Source: Rubrobacteraceae bacterium (GTDB taxonomy: Bacteria; Actinomycetota; Rubrobacteria; Rubrobacterales; Rubrobacteraceae). Taken from it: a stretch of DNA of 5,979 bases. The translations under genes were made by a program, and so were the position numbers. Shown in pieces: positions 1-5,194 of the stretch. Location: the NCBI GenBank assembly GCA_030447045.1, contig JAUJMB010000097.1, positions 1-5,979 on the forward strand. The letters are read 5' to 3'. The first letter of the stretch is position 1. Each line of letters starts with the position of its first letter. A model generated the notes under the pieces. That model saw only the letters and a program-made list of their open reading frames with translations. It made no database searches and was not told where the DNA came from.

Positions 1-823
1 TGGCCTCGAAGTAGCCCCAGGTCGAGCTCCAGTCGTTGGCGATGACGGTCTCGCGCAGGAGGGTCTTCCCCTTGTGGTCCTCCAGGACGATGGTGTTCGA
101 GGCCTCGAAGTTGCGGGAGTAGCCGCTCACGGTGAGGGGGTCGGAGACCCTGGCCCCCGCCCGGGGCTCCACGAGCACGGTCTGGCCGCCCGCGGCCGGG
201 GGCGGCTCCTTCGGGCGCACGCCGGCCGGCCTGAAGTCCACGACGAGCCGGGCCGGCCCGGTCAGCTCCAGCACCCGGTAGCGGAAGCCCTTCCGGGCGA
301 GGACGTCCACGAACATGCCGCCTTCGGGCGAGCGCACGACGTGGAAGCTGTTCAGCAACCCCTCGCCGAACCCACCGTCGGAGACGGCGGTCGCGTTGGC
401 GGAGGGAAGGTTCACGCGCAGGAGGCTGTCGTCCTCGGGGCTGTCGAGGGTCCAACGCGGGACGGTCCCGGCCGGCTCTTGCCCGGCCCCGAGGTCGAGC
501 ACCACGCGCTCGAAGCCCTCGTGCGCCCCGTGGCGGACGGCGAGCAGGGTATCGGCCTCAAGGCCGTCACCCCCTTCCGCACGCGGTTCGGACCCGAACG
601 GCCCGGCCGCGCCGGCGCCGTCCTCCGCGGCGTCCGAGGAGGCCACCCCGACGGTGGACTCGCGCCCATCCTCCGCCGCCGGCGTCGCAACCGCTACCGC
701 CTTCGGGCGCGACCCCGCCTCCGCGCTCGCGTCCATGGCCTCCTCCACAGGCCCCCCGCCGGAGCAACCGACCACGAGCGCGAACGCCAGGAGTAGGAGG
801 GCGAGGGCGCCGGTGCGTCTCAC
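1..823 (-). CDS. Lipoprotein with AMIN-like and Gmad2 domains (C-terminus cut by window edge)
   Basis: Reading the minus strand from GTG at 823 gives 274 codons without a stop before the window ends. The N-terminus is a clear lipoprotein signal: MRRTG, then a Leu/Ala/Val-rich stretch, then the lipobox VVGC with Cys20 as the probable lipidated residue. The protein is therefore expected on the outer face of the membrane. Residues ~21-90 are a low-complexity Ala/Gly/Asp/Glu linker. Residues ~92-200 resemble the AMIN-like domain (RHGAHEGFERVVLDL near the start, PARLVVDF near the end). Residues ~216-274 resemble Gmad2, the immunoglobulin-like domain first described in spore-germination proteins (VLVEPRAGARV, then SGYSRNFEASN). 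A short C-terminal part of Gmad2 is missing. AMIN domains are generally linked to envelope or peptidoglycan localisation; the role here is unknown. GTG 823 is chosen because the signal peptide begins right there, although no good ribosome binding site sits just before it. The gene is divergent from the dehydratase. Confidence 0.8.
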   Translation of the reverse strand, partial: MRRTGALALLLLAFALVVGCSGGGPVEEAMDASAEAGSRPKAVAVATPAAEDGRESTVGVASSDAAEDGAGAAGPFGSEPRAEGGDGLEADTLLAVRHGAHEGFERVVLDLGAGQEPAGTVPRWTLDSPEDDSLLRVNLPSANATAVSDGGFGEGLLNSFHVVRSPEGGMFVDVLARKGFRYRVLELTGPARLVVDFRPAGVRPKEPPPAAGGQTVLVEPRAGARVSDPLTVSGYSRNFEASNTIVLEDHKGKTLLRETVIANDWSSTWGYFEA

Positions 824-888
824 CGGCGGTCCGTCGCGGCCCGGGCCTTCGTCTCTCTCCTTGGGTATTCGACCATAAGCTGCGGAGC

Positions 889-894
889 ATTATA
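889..894 (-). promoter_or_regulatory. Probable -10 element for the lipoprotein gene
   Basis: The minus strand reads a perfect TATAAT from 894 to 889, an unlikely chance match in DNA this GC-rich. The hexamer 17 bp upstream (AACGCC, 917-912) is a poor -35. Transcription would start near 882 and leave a leader of about 60 nt before the GTG at 823. The link to the lipoprotein gene is inferred from position only. Confidence 0.5.
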
Positions 895-923
895 GGGAGG
901 GGGGTTTGCGGGGCGTTTGAGAA

Positions 924-943
924 CCTGTTTCGCTCCTGTAACG
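924..943. repeat. Tandem 9-bp direct repeat in the divergent control region (possible operator)
   Basis: CCTGTTTCG at 924-932 and CCTGTAACG at 935-943 match at 7 of 9 positions. Their starts are 11 bp apart, about one helical turn. The second copy covers the expected -35 position of the plus-strand TATAAT at 961. Two half-sites on the same face of the helix would suit a regulator acting on the dehydratase gene, the lipoprotein gene, or both. The repeat is short and chance is not excluded. Confidence 0.3.
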
Positions 944-960
944 AGTCTCCGGCGCTGGCA

Positions 961-966
961 TATAAT
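961..966 (+). promoter_or_regulatory. Probable -10 element for the dehydratase gene
   Basis: A perfect TATAAT lies 33 bp before the ATG at 1000. A transcript would start near 973 and have a leader of roughly 27 nt containing the ribosome binding site. The -35 candidates at 16-18 bp spacing (TAACGA, GTAACG, TGTAAC) are poor, so the promoter may be weak, activated, or dependent mainly on the -10. Confidence 0.6.
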
Positions 967-986
967 CTCCGCCTGGTTGGCGAGAC

Positions 987-994
987 GGGAGGGG
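987..994 (+). promoter_or_regulatory. Ribosome binding site of the dehydratase gene
   Basis: The purine-rich GGGAGGGG ends 5 nt before the ATG at 1000. It supports that start codon. Confidence 0.7.
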
Positions 995-999
995 CGGCC

Positions 1000-1968
1000 A
1001 TGATCCGGCCTGAAGACGTGGCGGCGGCGCGGAGGCGGTTGCGGGGGGTGGCGCTGCGGACGCCCCTGATCCCCTGCCCCGGCGGCGACGGGACGCTCTT
1101 CTTCAAGCCGGAGAGCCTGCAGCCGACGGGCGCCTTCAAGTTGCGGGGTGCGTACAACAAGATCTCCTCCCTCAGCAGAGAAGAGCGCTCCCGTGGCGTC
1201 GTCGCCCACTCGAGCGGCAACCACGCCAGGGCCGTCGCCTACGCGGCCCGCGCCCTCGGCGTGAAGGCCACCATAGTGATGCCCCGCGAAGCCCCGAAGG
1301 GGAAGCTCGATTCGACGGCGGCGCTCGGCCCGGAGCTGGTCCTCGTCGGGCCCGATAGCGGGGAGCGGGCCAGGAGGGCCGAGGAGCTCGCGGCGGAGCA
1401 CGGCTACGTGCCCGTCCCCCCGTACGACGACGAGGTGCTTATCGCCGGCCAGGGGACCGTGGGGGCCGAGATCCTGGACGACCTGCCCGACGTGGAGACG
1501 GTCCTGGTCCCCGTGAGCGGCGGCGGGCTCATAAGCGGCGTGGCCGCCGCCATAAAGCAGACCAGGCCCGCCGTAAGGGTGATAGGCGTGGAGCCCGAGC
1601 TCGCCGCCGACGCCAGGGAGAGCCTGAGGACCGGTAGGCTCGTCGAGTTTCCGGCCGAGAAGGCGGGAAGCACGGTCGCCGACGGGCTGCGCGTCCGGAA
1701 GCTCGGGGATGCGCCCTTCGAGCACGTCCTGGCCTACGTGGACGACATCGTCGCCGTGACGGAGGAGGAGATCCTGGACGCCATGCGCCGCCTGGCCCTC
1801 AGGGTGCGCCTCGTCGCGGAGCCGAGCGGCGCCGTGACGTTCGCCGCCCACCTCTTCCACCGCCACGAGCTCCCCGGCACCCGCCTGAACGTCGCCGTCG
1901 TGAGCGGCGGCAACGTGGAGCCGGACCTGCTGGCGAAGGTCCTGGCCAGCGGCCCTAGCGCGGCGTGA
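1000..1968 (+). CDS. PLP-dependent threonine/serine dehydratase, short form without ACT domain
   Basis: A 322-residue fold-type II PLP enzyme of the threonine ammonia-lyase / serine racemase family. Such enzymes convert threonine to 2-oxobutanoate and ammonia, or serine to pyruvate and ammonia; some also racemise serine. They act in the cytoplasm. Visible motifs are PTGAFKLRGA with the PLP lysine Lys47, HSSGNHA (70-76) with Asn74 expected to contact the cofactor ring, the phosphate-binding loop SGGGL (173-177), and SGGN (302-305) near the pyridine nitrogen. The protein ends after the catalytic fold. It therefore lacks the ACT-type regulatory domain of biosynthetic IlvA (about 500 residues) and matches the length of the TdcB type. 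Ser72 and the E198/A202/D204 set align with serine racemase positions for the second catalytic base and the divalent metal. The substrate cannot be fixed from sequence. ATG 1000 is supported by the binding site 5 nt upstream. The 3' end overlaps the convergent MOSC gene by 14 bp. Confidence 0.93.
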   Translation: MIRPEDVAAARRRLRGVALRTPLIPCPGGDGTLFFKPESLQPTGAFKLRGAYNKISSLSREERSRGVVAHSSGNHARAVAYAARALGVKATIVMPREAPKGKLDSTAALGPELVLVGPDSGERARRAEELAAEHGYVPVPPYDDEVLIAGQGTVGAEILDDLPDVETVLVPVSGGGLISGVAAAIKQTRPAVRVIGVEPELAADARESLRTGRLVEFPAEKAGSTVADGLRVRKLGDAPFEHVLAYVDDIVAVTEEEILDAMRRLALRVRLVAEPSGAVTFAAHLFHRHELPGTRLNVAVVSGGNVEPDLLAKVLASGPSAA

Positions 1969-2758
1969 CCTCGACGGGGTCGCCGACGCGGACGGCGCCG
2001 GGGGAGGTGTGGATCAGGTACCGCCCGAACAGGACCTCACCATAATCCTTGCGGTACGTGGCGAGGGTCCTCAGCGGCTCCTTGCCGCGCTCCCCCGACG
2101 CCTGATCTACCGTCGTGATCGCGCACCGCGGGCAAGGCTCCGCGACCCGGAAGACCGCGTCGCCTACCCTTACCTCTTCCCAGTCGTCCTCGGCGTAGGG
2201 GCCGCAACCCCTGACGACGAGGTTGGGCCTGAAGCGGTCCATGGGGACGGCGCTCTCGAGCCTCCTGTTCAGATCTTCGAGGGATGCTTCGGAGATCAGG
2301 AGCAGGGGAAAGCTGTCGGCGAAGCTCGTCTGGTCGCCGCTCCTCGCGTACGCGGAATCCACGGGCCTCACGTCGTCGTCTGGTTTGCGCACGAGCCGGC
2401 ACCGGGCGCCCAGGAACCTTCCGAACCACCGGTCCGCGTACCCGCCGACGGGCGCGCCGCGCTGCGCGTCGCCCCAGACCTCGACGTCGATCCGTCCTTC
2501 GGGCTGCCCTCCGAGCGGGACCTCCAGGTCGGGCATGCCGGGGGCGCCAACGACGAGGCGGTCCGGCGTGATACGCGGGGAGATCAGGGCCATCCTCGGG
2601 TGCCGACGCTGCGACAAGAACCCGCCCCCCTCGTCCACGAGCATCCAGCGCCGATCGTAACGCAGTCCGGTCGCCTCCAGGTCGGCGCCCTGTAGAGAGA
2701 CGCCGCCGCAGGACTTTATGGGGTAGACGTACACGCCGCTCAGGACCGGCCGCGTCAA
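1955..2758 (-). CDS. MOSC-domain protein (mARC/YcbX-like, lacking an Fe-S domain)
   Basis: A 267-residue protein with the two-part MOSC layout. Residues ~1-115 form the N-terminal MOSC_N barrel (VYPIKSCGGVSL, then GLRYDRRWMLVD, then SQRRHP). Residues ~130-265 form the MOSC domain (SFPLLLISEASL, MDRFRPNLVV, EPCPRCAITTVD). In the mARC/YcbX group the cysteine of the RC-x-x-TT segment coordinates molybdenum; here it is Cys212, with Cys209 nearby. Family members bind molybdenum cofactor and reduce N-hydroxylated compounds or handle sulfur. E. coli YcbX carries a C-terminal 2Fe-2S domain. This protein ends without one, so its electron donor would have to be a separate protein. The start is TTG at 2758, preceded by GGAGAG with 6-nt spacing. 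It overlaps the stop of the HIT gene by 4 bp (TTGA), suggesting translational coupling. The TAG stop lies inside the 3' end of the convergent dehydratase gene. The physiological substrate is unknown. Confidence 0.9.
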   Translation of the reverse strand: MTRPVLSGVYVYPIKSCGGVSLQGADLEATGLRYDRRWMLVDEGGGFLSQRRHPRMALISPRITPDRLVVGAPGMPDLEVPLGGQPEGRIDVEVWGDAQRGAPVGGYADRWFGRFLGARCRLVRKPDDDVRPVDSAYARSGDQTSFADSFPLLLISEASLEDLNRRLESAVPMDRFRPNLVVRGCGPYAEDDWEEVRVGDAVFRVAEPCPRCAITTVDQASGERGKEPLRTLATYRKDYGEVLFGRYLIHTSPGAVRVGDPVEVTPR

Positions 2759-3264
2759 GGGAGGCTCTCCATCCTACGGCCGATCCGGGCGGCGAGGTCG
2801 GCCTTCTCTTCTTCGGGGATATCGAGCGCGCCGGCCGTCTCCAACATGAGGGCGGCGAACTGCTGCTCCTCGTAGGGCGTTCCGGGCGGCAGGGGCACGA
2901 CGTGCCAGTGGACGTGGGCGTTGCCCCCGTTGGAGCCCAGGGACATGACGTACATCCGCTCGGCCCCGACCTCCCCGCGCACCGCCTCCGCCACCCGGTA
3001 GACCACCCGCTGGAGGGCCAGATACTCCTCGACCGTGAAGTCCGCCGTCACCTGCTCCCTGTGCCTCCTCGGAACGACGAGCGTGTAGCCGTACTGCGTC
3101 GGCCACCGGCTCAGGAAAGCGACGGCGTCGTCGTCCTCGTAGACGATGTAGTGTCCGGTGAAGTCAGGGTCGCCCGCCAGGATGCCGCAGACGAAACACG
3201 GCCCCGTTCGCGCCCGCTCGTGGTAGGCGTCCAGGTCCGGCGTGTGTCGCTTGTGGGTTGCCAT
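2755..3264 (-). CDS. HIT-family nucleotide hydrolase/transferase
   Basis: A 169-residue cytoplasmic protein when read from ATG 3264. The histidine triad NAHVHWHVVPLPPG is complete, with histidines at 117, 119 and 121. By family precedent the middle one, His119, is the catalytic nucleophile. The family cleaves or transfers nucleotides from substrates such as Ap4A, ADP-sugars or AMP conjugates; the substrate here is not known. An N-terminal CFVC pair (Cys23, Cys26) resembles the zinc site of some HIT proteins, and GYTLVVPRRH is the usual mid-domain segment. The start is uncertain. ATG 3264, ATG 3273, ATG 3276 and TTG 3300 are in frame, and none has a strong ribosome binding site. ATG 3264 is chosen because a possible promoter ends just before it, which would give a leaderless mRNA. 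The TGA stop overlaps the TTG start of the MOSC gene. The proS gene lies upstream on the same strand. Confidence 0.9.
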   Translation of the reverse strand: MATHKRHTPDLDAYHERARTGPCFVCGILAGDPDFTGHYIVYEDDDAVAFLSRWPTQYGYTLVVPRRHREQVTADFTVEEYLALQRVVYRVAEAVRGEVGAERMYVMSLGSNGGNAHVHWHVVPLPPGTPYEEQQFAALMLETAGALDIPEEEKADLAARIGRRMESLP

Positions 3265-3271
3265 ACGCGCC

Positions 3272-3300
3272 ATCATCCCGGGAAACGCCGGTCCGTTCAA
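3272..3300 (-). promoter_or_regulatory. Candidate promoter for a leaderless HIT-MOSC transcript
   Basis: On the minus strand TTGAAC (3300-3295) and GATGAT (3277-3272) each match the sigma-70-type consensus at 4 of 6 positions, with exactly 17 bp between them. Transcription would begin at about 3265-3264, directly on the ATG of the HIT gene. Absence of a ribosome binding site before that ATG fits a leaderless message. The match is modest and overlaps possible upstream start codons. Confidence 0.3.
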
Positions 3301-3346
3301 GGTTGCGTCGCTGTGGTCCTCGTCGTCGCGCGATACCGGGGTTCGC

Positions 3347-3371
3347 GGGCGGGTTTGAAACCCGCCCCTAC
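3347..3371 (-). repeat. REP-like palindrome with abutting GTAG
   Basis: GGGCGGGTTT (3347-3356) and AAACCCGCCC (3358-3367) are perfect 10-base inverted arms around a single central base. As RNA or single-stranded DNA it would fold as an 8-bp stem with a 5-nt loop. On the minus strand the tetranucleotide GTAG (3371-3368) lies directly 5' of the hairpin. This is the layout of bacterial REP sequences, whose GTAG-type tetranucleotide is recognised by RAYT (TnpA-REP) enzymes. It is intergenic, between the proS stop and the HIT gene. No T-run follows on either strand, so it is a poor intrinsic terminator. A single copy in the window cannot prove repetition in the genome. Confidence 0.5.
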
Positions 3372-3398
3372 GGGCCCGGGTGGGTTGGCGACTTTTCG

Positions 3399-5138
3399 TC
3401 AGTCCTTGCCTTCCGCGGCCGGGATGCCGTGTTGCAGCTCCTCCTCGAGGTCGGAGATCTCCCGCCTTACGGCAGCGACGACCTCTTCGGTCGGCACTAT
3501 CCGGTTGTCTCTCTCCCGGCGGAGCTTCATTTCGACGCCGCCGTTCTCCAGGGAGCGGGACGTCAGGGTCAGGCGGATGGGGGCCCCGATCAGGTCCGCG
3601 TCCTTGAACTTTGTCCCCAGGCTCTCCCGCCTGTCGTCGTAGAGCACCTCGACGCCGGCGGACGTCAGTCCCTCGTAGAGGCTTGGGGCTGCCTCGTGGT
3701 CCGTGGCAACCAGGTGCACGTGGTAGGGCGCGACGGAGACGGGCCAGACCAGCCCGTCTTCGTCGCGCTTCTCCTCGGCGATGCAGGCGAGGAGCCGCCC
3801 GACCCCGATCCCGTAAGAGCCCATCACGACGGGCTTACGCCTCCCGTCCCGGTCCAGGAAGTAGGCGCCGGCCGCCTCGGCGTAGCCGGTGCCGAGCTTG
3901 AAGATGTTGCCAACCTCGACGCCGCGCTCGGCCCTTATCGGGGCACCGCACTCCGGGCAGGCCGAGCCCTGTTCCGCCGCGGCCAGATCCGTGACGATGT
4001 CGGCCTCAAAATCCCTGCCGTGGTTGACGTTCAGGAGGTGGAAACCCTCCTCGTTTGCGCCGGCGGTGAGGTTGGGTGAGAGGGCAACGGCGTCGTCCGC
4101 GACGACCAGCACGTCCCGCAGGCCCACCGGAGAAGCGTACCCGGGCTCGGCGCCCACGGCCCGGATCTCCTCCTCGCGCGCCGGCCGCAGAGCGCCGGCC
4201 CCCACCGCGTTCGCGAGCTTCGTCTCATTTAACTCCATATCCCCGCGCACCACGGCGAACACGAACCGCTCCTCCTCGCCCACGGTCGCGACCATAAAGA
4301 CGGCCTTAGCCGTCCTGGACTCTGGTACTCCCAAAAGCCGGGCCAGGGCCTCTATCGTGTCCGTCCGCGGGGTGGCTACCCTCCTGAGGGGCTTCTGTTG
4401 CTCCGCTCCCGCCGTCGGCTTGCGGAAAGTCGCGACCTGCCGGTTGGCGGTGTAGCCGCAACCGTCGCAGAGGAGGATCGTGTCCTCGCCGACGGGCGTG
4501 AGGTACATGAACTCGTGGGCCAGGCTGCCGCCCATGATGCCGACGTCTGCGCCCACGGCGACGGCGGGCAGCCCGCAGCGGGCGAAGATCCTGAAGTAGG
4601 CCCGGTGGAGCGCCCGGTACTGGCGGTCCAGACCTTTCTCGTCCTGATCCAGGCTGTAGGCGTCCTTCATCGTGAACTCCCTGGCACGGATCAGGCCAGC
4701 CCTCGGCCGCGCGTCGTCCCGGAACTTCGTCTGCAACTGGTAGACGAGCCGCGGCAGTTGTTGGTACGAGTCCACCTCTCCGGCGACCAGCCCAGCGACG
4801 ACCTCCTCGTGGGTCATCGCCAGCACCATCGCCCGATCCCTTCGGTCCCGCAGCCTGACGAGCTCGGGCCCGACGCTCGAGTACCGCCCCGACCTCTCCC
4901 AGATCTCCGCGGGCTGCACGACCGGCATCGAGACCTCCTGCCCCTCGCAGGCCTCCATCTCCTCCCGCAGGATGTTGGAGATCTTGTCCAGGGATCTCTT
5001 CGCCAGGGGCAGGTAACTGAACACCCCGGCCGCCAGAGGCCGAACGAACCCAGCCCGTAACAGCATCCCGTGCCCCGCCACCTCCGTCCCCGAGGGAACT
5101 TCCCGCAGAGTCCTACCAAACAGCGCGCTCATCCGCAT
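3399..5138 (-). CDS. proS: Prolyl-tRNA synthetase, bacterial type with editing insertion
   Basis: A 579-residue class II aminoacyl-tRNA synthetase that charges tRNA-Pro with proline in the cytoplasm. In order: N-terminal catalytic half with the motif 1 region (~57-80, EVSMPVVQP), the proline-binding THE (109-111), motif 2 (137-160, TKFRDDARPRAGLIRAREF) with Arg140, and the conserved HEFMYL (208-213). A C-x-x-CGYTAN segment (224-232) leads into the YbaK-type editing insertion (~235-385), which clears mischarged Ala-tRNA. The catalytic core resumes at VGNIFKLGT, followed by motif 3 GSYGIGVGRLL (440-450) and the anticodon-binding domain (~470-575). The length is normal for the E. coli type. ATG 5138 is chosen because GGAGG at 5149-5145 sits 6 nt before it. 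The same frame stays open far upstream through the GNAT gene, but that extension has no synthetase similarity. The GNAT gene ends 56 bp upstream; a REP-like hairpin and the HIT gene follow. Confidence 0.97.
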   Translation of the reverse strand: MRMSALFGRTLREVPSGTEVAGHGMLLRAGFVRPLAAGVFSYLPLAKRSLDKISNILREEMEACEGQEVSMPVVQPAEIWERSGRYSSVGPELVRLRDRRDRAMVLAMTHEEVVAGLVAGEVDSYQQLPRLVYQLQTKFRDDARPRAGLIRAREFTMKDAYSLDQDEKGLDRQYRALHRAYFRIFARCGLPAVAVGADVGIMGGSLAHEFMYLTPVGEDTILLCDGCGYTANRQVATFRKPTAGAEQQKPLRRVATPRTDTIEALARLLGVPESRTAKAVFMVATVGEEERFVFAVVRGDMELNETKLANAVGAGALRPAREEEIRAVGAEPGYASPVGLRDVLVVADDAVALSPNLTAGANEEGFHLLNVNHGRDFEADIVTDLAAAEQGSACPECGAPIRAERGVEVGNIFKLGTGYAEAAGAYFLDRDGRRKPVVMGSYGIGVGRLLACIAEEKRDEDGLVWPVSVAPYHVHLVATDHEAAPSLYEGLTSAGVEVLYDDRRESLGTKFKDADLIGAPIRLTLTSRSLENGGVEMKLRRERDNRIVPTEEVVAAVRREISDLEEELQHGIPAAEGKD

Positions 5139-5144
5139 GTATGT

Positions 5145-5149
5145 CCTCC
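5145..5149 (-). promoter_or_regulatory. Ribosome binding site fixing the proS start
   Basis: GGAGG on the minus strand lies 6 nt before ATG 5138 (MRMSALFG). This favours that start over the ATG two codons downstream at 5132 and over any start in the long open extension upstream. Confidence 0.75.
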
Positions 5150-5194
5150 GTCCACCAACCTGAAGTTCAATGCCCGCAACCCGAAAGCTGACAC

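Noticed and set aside
596..760. Very GC-rich, repetitive-looking stretch as a possible mobile-element end.
   Set aside because: In the minus-strand frame it encodes the Ala/Gly/Asp/Glu linker of the lipoprotein; no terminal repeats or transposase are present.
74..878. Plus-strand open frames of 240 and 187 codons opposite the lipoprotein gene.
   Set aside because: Low-complexity Arg/Pro/Gly-rich translations; the minus strand gives a lipoprotein with signal peptide and recognisable domains.
567..1220. A 217-codon minus-strand open frame crossing the divergent promoter region.
   Set aside because: It spans both TATAAT boxes and starts inside the dehydratase gene; no domain or binding site supports it.
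820..1866. A 348-codon minus-strand open frame antisense to the dehydratase gene.
   Set aside because: Its translation is rich in Gly/His/Arg with no family resemblance, and the plus-strand frame encodes an intact PLP enzyme. It is a codon-bias shadow.
3347..3367. Intrinsic terminator after proS.
   Set aside because: The hairpin is strong but neither strand has a T-run after it; the REP-like reading explains the abutting GTAG better.
4398..5060. A 220-codon plus-strand open frame antisense to proS.
   Set aside because: It is a shadow of the synthetase codons; no ribosome binding site or recognisable domain.
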